Assembly (NCBI GenBank): GCA_020796225.1
Contig: CM036775.1
Coordinates: 9,594,671-9,658,670 of the forward strand
Reading direction: 5' to 3'
Origin: Arion vulgaris
Lineage: Eukaryota; Mollusca; Gastropoda; Stylommatophora; Arionidae
DNA length: 64,000 nucleotides
The notes beneath the pieces were generated by a model. The model was not told the origin of the DNA and did no database searches. It saw only the letters and a program-made list of their open reading frames with translations. A program made the translations under genes and the position numbers. Positions 31,610 to 40,976 of the stretch are shown here, in pieces (position 1 is the first letter of the stretch; the number at the start of each line of letters is the position of its first letter).

Positions 31610-32535
31610 GAGACAGACTAAGAGACAGACAAACTAGACAAGGAAGATAGATAGACATACTAGACTAGGAAGAGATACAGACGTACTAGACAAGGAAGAC
31701 AGACATACTAGACAAGGAAGAGAGACAGACTAGACAAGGAAGAGAGACAGACTAGACAAGGAAGAGAGATAGACATACTAGACAAGAAAGAGAGACAGAT
31801 AAACTAGACAAGGAAGAGAGAGAAACATACTAGACAAGGAAGAGAGACAGATAAACTAGACAAGGAAGAGAGACAGATAAACTAGACAAGGAAGAGAGAG
31901 AAACATACTAGACAAGGAAGAGAGACAGATAAACTAGACAAGGAAGAGAGACAGATAAACTAGACAAAGAAGAGAGACAAACTAGACAAGGAAGAGAGAG
32001 AAACATACTAGACAAGGAAGATAGAAAACTAGACAAGGAAGAGAGACAGATAAACTAGACAAGGAAGAGAGACAGATAAACTAGACAAGGAAGAGAGAAA
32101 CATACTAGACAAGGAAGAGAGACAGATAAACTAGACAAGGAAGAGAGACAGAAAACTAGACAGGAAGAGAACTAGACAAGGAAAGAGAGACAGAAAACTA
32201 GACAAGGAAGAGAGACAGATAAACTAGACAAGGAAGAGAGAGAAACACACTAGACAAGGAAGAGAGACAGATAAACTAGACAAGGAAGACAGACAGACTA
32301 GACAAGGAAGACAAACTAGACAAAGAATACAGACAGACAAACTAGACAAGGAAGAGACAGACAGACATACTAGACAAGGAAGAGACAGACAAACAAACTA
32401 GACAATGAAGACAGACAGCCATACTAGACAAGGAAGACTGACAGACAAACTAGACAAGGAAGACAGACACAAACTAAACAAGAAAGAAAAGACAGACAAA
32501 CTAGACAAGGAGGGCAGACAGACACACTAGATAAG
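31610..32535. repeat. About 26-bp minisatellite in methyltransferase intron 2
   Basis: Units of ctagacaaggaagagagaca plus gataaa (22-26 bases, variable), roughly 36 copies, purine-rich on the plus strand. It lies within the intron 31531-35336. Confidence 0.93.
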
Positions 32536-32734
32536 GAAGGTACCACATGCACAGAATAAACCCTGCACAGTGTGCATGTCAGACAGAAACACGGACTCCA
32601 GAGTACATCCTGCAGTTATATCCATCATAGATACACCAATAAAACGAAACATAGCCCCATGAAGCAAGTTTACACAGCAAGCTATATGGAACCCACAAGG
32701 AACTCCAACTGATATGCAGCTTCTTAAAGGCAAC

Positions 32735-32985
32735 CCTGTCACGACTGTCTGTTAGATGAAGACTCTAAAATAGATATTGAATTGATCCAGCCATTTAAAG
32801 AGTTTGGAGTTACCCGTTGTACAAGTAGAACTGGATACCTGGGAGGCAGAGTGAGGAGTGTGTTTAACCAGCGAGCCACGGAAACCATCAGTATGCATAG
32901 TTTTTTATATCTGTTGGGGAGACTGAGCACCTATGGGTCTGCCCAGAGTGCAATGATGTCAGTTCAGTTACCAATAACCAAAGGC
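32735..32985 (+). mobile_element. LINE-R C-terminal fragment
   Basis: LLDEDSKIDIELIQPFKEFG, VTRCTSRTGYLGGRVRSVFN, QRATETISM, then a GETEHLWVCPEC frame. Same family and order as 20500-20720. In the methyltransferase intron. Confidence 0.85.
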
Positions 32986-33092
32986 AACCCATCTTATAGC
33001 AACACATCTTATAGCAACCCATCTTATAGTAACACATCTTATAGCAACCCATCTTATAGCAACACATCTTATAGCAACCCATCTTATAGTGC
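32986..33092. repeat. 15-bp tandem repeat
   Basis: Seven units of aacccatcttatagc alternating with aacacatcttatagc, with a few agt variants. Confidence 0.93.
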
Positions 33093-33103
33093 AGACTAAG
33101 CAT

Positions 33104-33354
33104 TTCTTCTTCTTCTTCTTTGCATTCGTTCTTACGACCAATTTTAATCACTCTTTGTGATATGTTTGATCTTTGCCAAGAACGTGATACGTTGCACATT
33201 GGTTTGGTAGGCCCCTAAAGCATAGACTTCTACACGTTTAGGATACATGCATCCGATTTCAGCCAAACCTCCTTAGTCGCCTCTTACGACATGCGTGGCA
33301 GGTAACAGTGGTTCTATTCTTTCACCCCAAATTTGGACCCGGTAACCACTGGCG
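33104..33354 (-). mobile_element. SINE-A with perfect target-site duplication
   Basis: Minus-strand copy between two perfect 11-bp copies of agactaagcat (33093-33103 and 33355-33365). The duplication defines the ends of SINE-A. Confidence 0.95.
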
Positions 33355-33579
33355 AGACTAAGCATATGAAACTGATCGTAAAGAAGAAGAAATGGAAGGT
33401 GAACTCTTACCACATCATGAATAGGTTAGTAGAGGACTTCAGTGTATAATGATTTTAAAAAAAACAAAGAATAATTAAGAAGTCAGAAATAAGTGAGTAT
33501 AAGATACTCTAGTGTCGTAAAGCAAGGAAAGAGAGAGTGTTAGTGGTATTTTCACAAATTTGTAGCTCAGCAGAACAGT

Positions 33580-33660
33580 GTCAGGTTCGGGCTAGCTACC
33601 CCACACCGAACAGTGTTTGGTCGTGGGGCTAGCTACCCCACACTGTACAAAACACTAGAT
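33580..33660. repeat. Two R1 ends in tandem
   Basis: gggctagctaccccacaccg and gggctagctaccccacactg occur 34 bases apart. The same end begins R1 at 6934. The core ggggctagctacccc is palindrome-like. Confidence 0.6.
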
Positions 33661-33684
33661 AACTACAGAAACCGCAACCAAAAA

Positions 33685-33985
33685 AATTCATAACTTGCCA
33701 CACGAGGAAGAAGAAGGACCACGCAAGTAGGGAGACGGAATGCAAGAAAATTTATAACTTGCCACACGAAGAAGAAGAAGGACCACGCAAGTAGGGAGAC
33801 GGAATGCAAGAAAATTTATAACTTGCCACACGAGAAGGACCATGCAAGTAGGGAGACGGAATGCAAGAAAATTTATAACTTGCCCACAGGAAGAAGAACC
33901 CTACAAGTAGGGAGCGAAATGCAGAAACTGTATAACTTGCCACACGAAGAAGGACCCGCAAGTAGGGAAGACAGAATGCAAGAAA
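33685..33985. repeat. About 61-bp tandem repeat, 5 copies
   Basis: Units contain aacttgccacacgaagaaga, ggaccacgcaagtagggaga and cggaatgcaagaaaatttat. Length varies from 52 to 63 bases. Confidence 0.92.
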
Positions 33986-34419
33986 ATGATGAGAGTGGGG
34001 AAAGATCTAGAAAAGATGGTCTTGGATAAGCAGGCTTGGGAAAACCTTGGTTGCGGACCTAAGCCTCTCTAGGGGCGAAGGGTGAAGAAGAACAGTGTCT
34101 GTAAAAATAAAAGAAAACACGGTGTGCAGGTACAGCTGCATTGGCTGATGAAGAATGTGTATTTGCACAAGCAAATGATCGTTTGTTTGACAGAAAAAAC
34201 GCTTTGAAGACACTCTTAAAGTGTTTCTAGACTTTCGGTTTCCAAATAGCAAGTATCGGCTGCGTTTGGTGACAAACTTGGACTATCTTGTCATATTCCT
34301 GTGCTTTGTGCCAGTTCATTTATCAAATTCTGCACTCTGGATATGTATGTTCATCGTTGACATTTTGTTTTCGATCGATAGCCATGCTGGAGTGGGATGA
34401 CGTTCGATGTTTCATCGTT
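33986..34419. other. Unassigned intronic stretch
   Basis: Part (34100-34215, minus) resembles the sequence near 7995-8050 (ttgaagacactcttaaagtg, ctgtcaaac). The rest shows no recognisable feature. Confidence 0.35.
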
Positions 34420-34740
34420 GGCTGTTGTTAACATGCTGCGTCCGCTTTTGTTTTTTTCTTCTCTGTCCAGGGTGTTCTAAGAACTTTTCTGTAACATCTT
34501 GTTTCAAAAGCTTCAAGTTTGTTCTTGAATGTTTGCATTATGGTCCACGATTCACATCCATATGTTGTCACAGGGAATATGCATGTTCTCAGAAGTCTTA
34601 CTTTTGTTTCTTTGCTTGTGTCGTGCCATAGGTTCTTCATGCTGACTACCCTCTGAAAGCCATGGCTGGTCTTCTTCTAACTTCTTTCATGCAATCTCCA
34701 TTGTTGTTAATTATAGAACCAAGATATTGAAAATATGTGA
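34420..34740 (-). mobile_element. LINE C-terminal fossil, minus strand
   Basis: KNLWHDTSKETKVRLLRTCI, FPVTTYGCESWTIM, AFETRCYRKVLRTPWTEKKK. Same stretch as LINE-B but a distinct family (ESWTIMQTFKNKLEAFE). In the methyltransferase intron. Confidence 0.88.
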
Positions 34741-34751
34741 CGTTTGAGTTT

Positions 34752-34995
34752 ATTTTTTCCAAAGGATTGGCTTCATTGCACCGAGTTTTACCCCATATAG
34801 CTCGGTGCCTCTCCGCAGAAATGGCATGCTACCTCCCCCGTGTATTGCACAAAGCATGAACTCCGTAGCTCCTGCAACATTCGTAGGAGTTTTGGGAAAA
34901 AATGCACTTGTGAGCAGAACGGCACGGTCTGGTTTCAAACCTATGACCTTCAGAACACAAGACGAGGGCTTAACCACAGAGACGCCCTGTGACGT
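34752..34995 (-). mobile_element. SINE-D, minus strand
   Basis: Begins ttttttccaaaggattggct (reverse-complement tail), then cattgcaccgagttttaccc and gcacttgtgagcagaacggc, and ends with gggcttaaccacagagacgc. In the methyltransferase intron. Confidence 0.8.
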
Positions 34996-35041
34996 TCTCA
35001 ATGTCTTCATTATTGATGGTAATTTTCACTTGTGTCGTTCC

Positions 35042-35290
35042 GGGGCCCACAAGCGAAGCAAAGAATAGTACCCCTTTGACCTACAAAGCATGTCGTAAGA
35101 GGTGACTGATGTAGGGGCCTAGGGAAGCCTACCCTAGTAAATAAAAACATTGCAGAAATTGGATGTGCTGGCCTACTTCTAGGTGCATAACTGGCACAGC
35201 GTACAATCATTCTTAGGGTTAAATCACATACAAATCACACAGAGTGGTTAACAAGTAGTTGATTATGGAACGTTCAAAGAAGAAGAAGAT
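35042..35290 (+). mobile_element. SINE-G, plus strand
   Basis: ggcccacaagcgaagcaaag, ctacaaagcatgtcgtaaga, cctagggaagcctaccctag, cttctaggtgcataactggc and tcacacagagtggttaacaa, with an AAGAAGAAG tail. It lies 47 bases from exon 2 of the methyltransferase gene. Confidence 0.85.
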
Positions 35291-35336
35291 GGTAATTTTG
35301 AGTTGAGATTTTGCTTTCAATCAGAAGGCTACTTAC

Positions 35337-35455
35337 ATCAATATTATCCAGGTAAGAATGCAATATCATGAATAGTTGATCTCCTGTCATCTTGTCTAGA
35401 TCCAGACTTGCTAAATTGTGGGTAGCACCATATCTTCTCACGGCATCCAGAAAAG
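35337..35455 (-). CDS. METTL24-like: METTL24-like methyltransferase, exon 2
   Basis: A 119-base exon too short to stand out as a frame. On the minus strand it follows an acceptor, tattttctgacag (AG at 35457-35456), and precedes a consensus donor GTAAGT (35336-35331). It enters in phase 1, completing the split Ser codon left by exon 1, and leaves in phase 0, matching exon 3. The 39 whole codons start FLDAVRRYGATHNLASLDLD and end FMILHSYLDNID. They form the linker between the membrane anchor and the catalytic domain. Both phases and both neighbours agree, which is strong internal support. Confidence 0.88.
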
Positions 35456-35527
35456 CTGTCAGAAAATATCAAAATCTAAAACATGCTTGGCACTGATGTA
35501 CGATATTATCAGATAGTTAGAAGTAAT

Positions 35528-35778
35528 CTTCTTCTTCTTCTTTGCGTTCATTCTTTACAACCAATTTTAATCACTCTTTGTGATATGTCTGATCTTTGCC
35601 AAGAACGTGTATATGTTGCACATTGGTTTGGTAGGCCCTAAACACAGACTTCTACATGTTTAGGACATGTGCATCCGATTTCAGTCAAACCTCCTTAGTC
35701 ACCTCTTATGACATGCGTGGCAGGTAACAGTGGTTCTATTCTTTACACCCCAAATTTGGGCCCGTAACTACTCGGGCA
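35528..35778 (-). mobile_element. SINE-A with perfect target-site duplication
   Basis: Minus-strand copy flanked by ttagaagtaat at 35517-35527 and 35779-35789 (11 bp, perfect). Inserted in intron 1 of the methyltransferase gene, 62 bases from the exon 2 acceptor. Confidence 0.95.
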
Positions 35779-36057
35779 TTAGAAGTAATAACAAACATAG
35801 ACTTGTGGAAGAGAATAAGACAACAAAAAATAATACAGCTGGAGAATATAGTGAGAAAGTGATTGATTGGACATATCAGAAAAAACATAACAATGTAACC
35901 AGCTATACATTTGACTGGAAACCACATGGAAAATGAATAGTGTGAAGGCGAAAGAATACAGTGAAAAACAACAGAAAAGGAGACGAGGAATCAGGCAGAA
36001 ATCAAGATGATAGCTCAGAATATAAATCAGTGGAGAGTAGTAAATCAACTAGGAAAA

Positions 36058-36239
36058 GAAAAATATTAGTAGTATGTTTAGAAGGATTAGTAATATTTTT
36101 AGCAGTATTAGTAGTAGTATTTTTTAGAAGAATTAGTAATATTTTTAGCAGTATTAGTAGTTGTATTTTTTAGAAGGATTAGTAATATTTTTAGTAGTAT
36201 TAGTAGTAGTATTTTTAGAAGGAATAGTAGCAGTATTAG
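36058..36239. repeat. AGT-rich tandem tract
   Basis: Units such as agtattagtagtagtattttt and agaaggattagtaatatttt repeat five to six times. The hAT element at 36240 inserted into this tract, which resumes at 37540. Confidence 0.85.
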
Positions 36240-37539
36240 CAGTGCCGGATTAGGCTAGCGGGGCCACGTAGCAAATTTTAGCTGGGCCCTAGATTTTGTA
36301 TGATAACAAAATAAAACACAACTTTTACAAACAAACTTGTCTCGATTTAATGTGAGCAAATTTAGAGATAATACTAGACAAATTAATTTCTCTAAGTAAA
36401 TTACATTCAATGTTCATTAAGGTGAGGTTATTTATATAATCTTGTCCCATCATGTTCCTGAACTCACTTTTTATACGCTCAAATACGCTTTATATGTCGA
36501 AAAGAACTTTCTTCGCTGCAGTTAGTAATCATTAAAAACAAGTAAATTCGTAAGACTATTTCTACATTTGGGAAACACGACTCTAATGAATTTTCCATTA
36601 TAAGTTTATAAAATTGCAGTTCAAGAGCCTCATGCTTTTAGTTGCTAATAGCAGCAGCTACATTAGTTTTAAGAAGTTCAGTGAACTGCATAAGTTAGTC
36701 GCCTAGGCTTTCTTCCAAATCCTCTTGGTAAGAGCTGACAATATTTGGAGTTCTTTTCAAGACCTCTTCTGCTGTAATAGATTTTAACTGCCGGAGTATT
36801 CCAAATACACCAGTCACTCTATGGTACAGCCTAAATCAATAACTTTGCAAACAAAACAGAACAGTTGTCTTTTAGTATCTGTAATAACACAACCAATCTC
36901 TCACGTGAGTTTTGTTTGTTGGTGTATGTGTGTATGTGAAAACGACTTTCGACAAAATCGTGGATTGTTTTCTTTATTGTATGGTTTTTTTTTTAAGACA
37001 TGAAATCACTGTTCATATGTTGCACTTCTACTTTCTTTGCAGTCTAATAATCTCAATTGAAGTTGTTTGGCCATTCACCAATATCGTTGGAGTACATTTT
37101 ACTTTCGTTGTGTTTTTGACTTGTAGAAGATGTTGCTTCATTAGAAGCATGTGCTGTGCTTTCTGTCTCTCTTTGGCTTGAAGATGATATGGTTAAATTG
37201 GGAGAACTTTCTATACATTCGATTTCAGTTTGTCTTGTGAAAAATGTGGCTAAATCGTGAAGAGTTACTGATCTTAATGGTAATATTGGTAATGATGATT
37301 CTTCTATAGCACTGCCTTCATCTACTACACAGTGGGACACGTCTTCTGTATTTTCTGCTTCGATTTCGTTGGATTCAGCACCATCACATAGAACATTTTA
37401 AAATTCAGACAGCGTGCGTGTTTTTGATATAACATCTGGTTATTTTTCCATTTTCATCTCTGTCACATAGGCGCGGGGCCCCCTAGAAGCGCCGGGCCCG
37501 TAGCATTTGCTACTTCTGCTACTAGGCTAATCCGCACTG
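36240..37539 (-). mobile_element. hAT transposon remnant, 1,300 bp, with intact ends
   Basis: Terminal inverted repeats cagtgccggattaggctagc and ctaggctaatccgcactg, with a perfect 8-bp target-site duplication agtattag (36232-36239 and 37540-37547). On the minus strand, 37340-37053 encodes a stretch ending NDIGEWPNNF, a motif common near the start of ZMYM/TTF-type hAT transposases. Around 36590-36360 a frame with VEIVLRIYLFLMITNCSEES is followed by an arginine/lysine-rich segment and GQDYINNLTLMNIECN-like sequence. That is the hAT C-terminal dimerisation region, but it is broken by stops. Internally deleted and inactive. Located in intron 1 of the methyltransferase gene. Confidence 0.9.
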
Positions 37540-37604
37540 AGTATTAGTAGTAGTAATTGTAGCAGTATTAGTAGTAGTAATTGTAGCAGTAATATCAGTA
37601 ATCT

Positions 37605-38085
37605 GCTTCTTTTGTCATCACACTGTTACCGGGTTGTTGCCCAGTGTCGTGGCTTTCTGTTTTTGTCTTGCGCTGTTCTGGTGGCTTGTGTGATAGTTAT
37701 TTTTATTTTATGACAGGATTCTGCTAAACCATCAATCCATCTTTTTCAAGGTCTTCCTCTCACATTATTTCCTGATATTATGTTGTAGACGATTCTGTAT
37801 ACAATGGAGTGTCGTTGCATTCTTAAGTGGCCAAACCACTTCATTCTTTGTTTCTCAATGTAATTCAAACAAGGTTCTGTCCCAACTTTCTTTCCTATGC
37901 TGATGTTGGGGAGTCTGTCTCTGTCTTCTCTGGTATTGTTGGTAACTTTTCGAAGGCATCGCATTTCACAAGTAGTTATTTTTTTTTCAACTGTACTTTG
38001 CTCATTGTCCATGTTTGACCCTGGTAACATAGAGTAAGCATGAAAACACTGTTGATCCTCTGTTGTTTAGCTGTCAGTGAGATGT
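37605..38085 (-). mobile_element. LINE-2 fossil, minus strand
   Basis: Starts (minus) with HPNISLTAKQQ-like sequence, then SNMDNEQSTVEKKITTCEMR, CLRKVTNNTREDRDRLPNIS, RMKWFGHLRMQRHSIVYRIV and a VRGRP block, ending with the ACTGGGCAACAACCCGGTAAC tail. Copies: 38092 (+), 44395 (-), 57205 (-), 63075 (+). Confidence 0.88.
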
Positions 38086-38091
38086 TTGGGT

Positions 38092-38290
38092 GCCTTAATA
38101 ATGGGACTCTGGAAAGAAGGCAAGAGGAAGACCACGGAAAAGATGGTTAGATGGCGTAGCAGAATCCTGTGAAAGAGCAAAGATAACAATCACACAAGCC
38201 ACCAGAACAGCGCAAGACAAAAGCAGAAAACCACGACACTGGGCAACAACCGGTAGCAGTGTGACGACAAAAGAAGAAGAAGAATAATGG
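38092..38290 (+). mobile_element. LINE-2 3' tail, plus strand
   Basis: Frame KARGRPRKRWLDGVAESCER, AKITITQATRTAQDKSRKPR, HWATTGSSVTTKEEEE. Head to head with the previous copy, so the pair forms a large inverted repeat (tails at 37605-37745 and 38110-38270). Confidence 0.85.
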
Positions 38291-38334
38291 GACTAGCTGT
38301 TAGGCTACAGTATTTGCTTTTTATAGTAGTATTA

Positions 38335-39145
38335 GTAGCAACAGTGGCAACATATGAGTGTGAAGCATGGACATTAAACAAGGTAATGGAAAAACATATA
38401 TGTGCTTTTGAATATAAGTGTTACAGAAGAGTCCTCCGTATATCATGAACAGAGACGAGAACAAATATATATTTTCAGAAAGAACTCAAAATCAGAAGAC
38501 TGGCTGATGCCACAAATAAGAATGTGAAAATTGCAGTATTTTTGGACATTTAAAAAGACATAAAGGGTTGAAGAAAACCATTATGGAAGGAGGCATCTCA
38601 ACAAAGAGTAGAAGAGAAAGACCACAGAGAAGATGGATTCAGGATGTAATTGATCATTTGAACATGATGGCTGCAGAGGTCTATCTGGCCCAGCGTTTCC
38701 CAAAGTGGGCGGTATCGCCCCCCCAGTGGGCACTGAAGTCTTCCAGGGGGCGATGGTGGGCTCAGAAGCATTTAGGGCGATTTTTTTGAGATTTTGCGAT
38801 TGAATAATCATTAAAAATTTGAATTCTGCATATTTATTCACCTTATGCTCGTCTTACACGATACATTTTTCATCAATTTTCTATTTCATGCATATAATCA
38901 TTTGAAAACTGACCATGTATTGCAGAAATATATATCAATTTTCCATATCAAAGAAAAAATAGAGCATGTATATATGTGGAAGGGGCGTTGGTAAACTGTT
39001 ATAATATGGAAGGGGGCGTTACAAAGTTTATGTTGTGCAAAGTGGGAGGTGGGCAAAAAGTTTGGGAATCTATGATCTGGCCTATCAGAAAGAGAAATTC
39101 TGAAGGACTGTTAGGGTGGCAAAGTTCTGCTCAAGACAAGCTAAT
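38335..39145 (+). mobile_element. LINE-B fossil interrupted by MITE-II
   Basis: Left part: ATYECEAWTLNKVMEKHICA, FEYKCYRRVLRIS, then RERPQRRWIQDVIDHLNMMA and AEVYLA (to 38690). Right part resumes at 39083 with YQKEKF.RTVRVAKFCSRQA. Removing the 384-bp MITE and one target duplication restores the element, comparable to AAEAGHLAYEREKFRRTVGV in the 18655 copy. Confidence 0.9.
38691..39074 (+). mobile_element. hAT-type MITE-II, copy 2 (384 bp)
   Basis: Ends cagcgtttcccaaagtgggc and aaagtttgggaatctatg. Perfect 8-bp target-site duplication atctggcc at 38683-38690 and 39075-39082. The interior matches 5235-5670 with internal gaps. Confidence 0.95.
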
Positions 39146-39152
39146 CTTTTTC

Positions 39153-39407
39153 TTCTTCTTCTTCAAATGCTTCATATCAACCATTTGTTAACCACTCAGT
39201 GTGATTTGTATGTGATCTGAGCCTAAGAGCGATTGTACATTATGTCAGTTATGCGCCTACAAATAGGCCAGCACATTCAATTTCTGCAATGCTTTTTATT
39301 TACTAAGATAGCTTCCCTAGGTCCTACATCAGTCACCTCTTATGACACGCCTTGTAGGTCACAGTGGTACTATTCTTTGCTTCCCTTACGGGCCCTGGCA
39401 CCACACG
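39153..39407 (-). mobile_element. SINE-G, minus strand
   Basis: Starts with cttcttcttcttcaaatgct (reverse tail), then catatcaaccatttgttaac, gtgatctgagcctaagagcg, ttcccttacgggccctggca. In methyltransferase intron 1, about 120 bases from the exon 1 donor. Confidence 0.85.
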
Positions 39408-39528
39408 GGCGGGACAAACTATTTCATAATGATGATAGAGAAAATGCAACTTCTAACATCTCATTTACACACATCCCAACTATTTTTACATGTTACACTG
39501 CATTCTTTCTTTCTAACAGAGGACTCAC

Positions 39529-39700
39529 ATGGTTGTCCAACCTTGCTGGTCTGTATATCTTCAGGATATGGCTGATAATGTTGGTCATGATGTTTAGTTG
39601 CCAACACATGAAACTGGTAGAAAATCAGCACCATCACGAGGCTGATAACAGAGATTGCAACCAACACATACCACCTAAATATCAGCTTCATTAGCGCCAT
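39529..39700 (-). CDS. METTL24-like: METTL24-like methyltransferase, exon 1 (start and signal anchor)
   Basis: The ATG at 39700-39698 opens 57 codons plus one base, ending at a donor GTGAGT (39528-39523). The frame also runs through a GTG just upstream, but an in-frame TAG lies seven codons before the ATG. Residues 10-32 are a hydrophobic span (WYVLVAISVISLVMVLIFYQ) preceded by Lys and Arg. This predicts a type II signal anchor that would place the C-terminal methyltransferase domain in the secretory lumen or outside the cell, as for METTL24. A His/Tyr/Pro-rich stem follows. Exit phase 1 pairs with exon 2. Confidence 0.85.
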
Positions 39701-39750
39701 CACTGTGACATCAATCCATAACTATGACATCAATAATAATAATAATAGCC

Positions 39751-39805
39751 GTCCATCGCAAGTGGTGATGACAACAGCCTCAGATGTGTGCTGCTACACC
39801 TCTCT
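39751..39805 (-). mobile_element. R3 fragment just upstream of the methyltransferase start
   Basis: gtccatcgcaagtggtgatg, acaacagcctcagatgtgtg and ctgctacacctctctgg match R3 at 7700 and 47330. On the minus strand it ends in an (ATT)n run (39731-39747), like a retroelement tail. The word tgacatcaat occurs on both sides (39726-39735 and 39806-39815), consistent with a target-site duplication. Confidence 0.55.
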
Positions 39806-39815
39806 GGTGACATCA

Positions 39816-40039
39816 ATATGATCAATAACAAAAGCGAATACAGAAGACTAACAATATCGTTACATTCAATTGATTGTATTCACTCATTGTGATTGCGGGA
39901 GGGAAATCCGATAGAGAAGTTGGATCTTCACTAGTTATCCCGTACGGTAGAAGTTCCGAGACTTAAGCCACAAATTTCTGGTACGCTCACTTCACAAGAT
40001 ATGGACTATAGGTTCCCTGACCACAGAACAATACTTAAT
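39816..40039. other. Putative upstream region of the methyltransferase gene; nothing firm
   Basis: No TATA box or repeat match stands out. This is where promoter elements might lie if the 5' untranslated exon is contiguous with exon 1. Confidence 0.25.
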
Positions 40040-40365
40040 TATCTAAACTAAAAGTACCTCTGAATTAGGAGAAGGCATGCTGCTATATGGCAGGAGACAC
40101 TGATAAAAAGTAAAGCAAGCATTCACGGACAAACAATATAAAGCGTCATACCAGGCGCACTGACTACCCAGAAGAAAATTGGGGCGACCGTTCATTCGTT
40201 ACAAAGACGAATGCAAGCGTGATTTGAAGAAGGCGCTCAACATGAATACACAAGACTCAGACTGTAGGAGATATGTTCTGAAAACGGATCTAAGAAATGA
40301 TGAAGCCAGACTCAGATAACTTGCTGATATAAAACGTGCCACAAGAAAACATAAATAAAACCCAC
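40040..40365 (+). mobile_element. LINE 3' tail fragment, plus strand
   Basis: Frames contain RPFIRYKDECKRDLKKALNM and NDEARLR, the C-terminal RYKD.CKRDLK.L motif of non-LTR elements. Broken by stops; 40366-40680 shows no feature beyond a local hairpin-like ggtaccctgttag..gggtacccc. Confidence 0.65.
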
Positions 40366-40689
40366 TATAGGTATAATATCACGTTCAAATGGTACAACAC
40401 ACCGATGATATGATGGTGGTACTGGTACCCTGTTAGTAACAAGTCAAGGTATGAGGGTACCCCATCATCATTTGATCGTGTGTTGCATAATTTGAAAGTG
40501 ATATTATAGAGGGCATATGTGTCGTTTGATATATATATATAATGCTTTCTAATAAAGCATAGCACAAATAAAACTCTGCACTTCGATAATAACTAACTAT
40601 TTAAAAATTACTAACACAAAATTACAAATGTATTGTTTGCTAAGTTGCAGGATTTGATAAGAGAATATTTTGCTGAGAGTGTTGTCCCT

Positions 40690-40800
40690 TGAAGCGAATA
40701 GTAACTACTCGTTGCGGAGGAAAATACTTATCCGTTATATGAGGACTATCATCACAACATTCCGGACACGTCCATAGGTGGTCCGATCTTCACCTTAACA
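40690..40800 (-). mobile_element. LINE-R C-terminal end fragment
   Basis: Reverse complement reads as an HLWTCPEC.DDS-like end (acctatggacgtgtccggaa). Matches 50825-50905. Confidence 0.65.
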
Positions 40801-40932
40801 AATCCAATATGATCAACAAATAAACATGGTACAAGTATTAAGTATATATATATGGAACTGCAGTAAAACTATTTGATTGGCAAAACACGTAATTACAAAG
40901 TACTGTAGTTTTACAAATTTCAAAAACAATGA

Positions 40933-40976
40933 CAAAATACAGCAACGTTTCGACCAACAAGGCCTTTATCAAGCAA
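40933..40976 (-). other. Hammerhead-like core motif in left Penelope arm
   Basis: Reverse complement: gcttgataaaggccttgttg then gtcgaaacgttgctg. TTGATAA box, hairpin aggcc/ggtc, GAAAC. Penelope-like elements are known to carry hammerhead ribozymes, and the position within the arm fits. Stems I and III unverified. Confidence 0.45.

Noticed and set aside
31610..32535. Coding repeat exon in the methyltransferase gene
   Set aside because: Units vary in length and contain frequent stops in all frames; it is intronic minisatellite.
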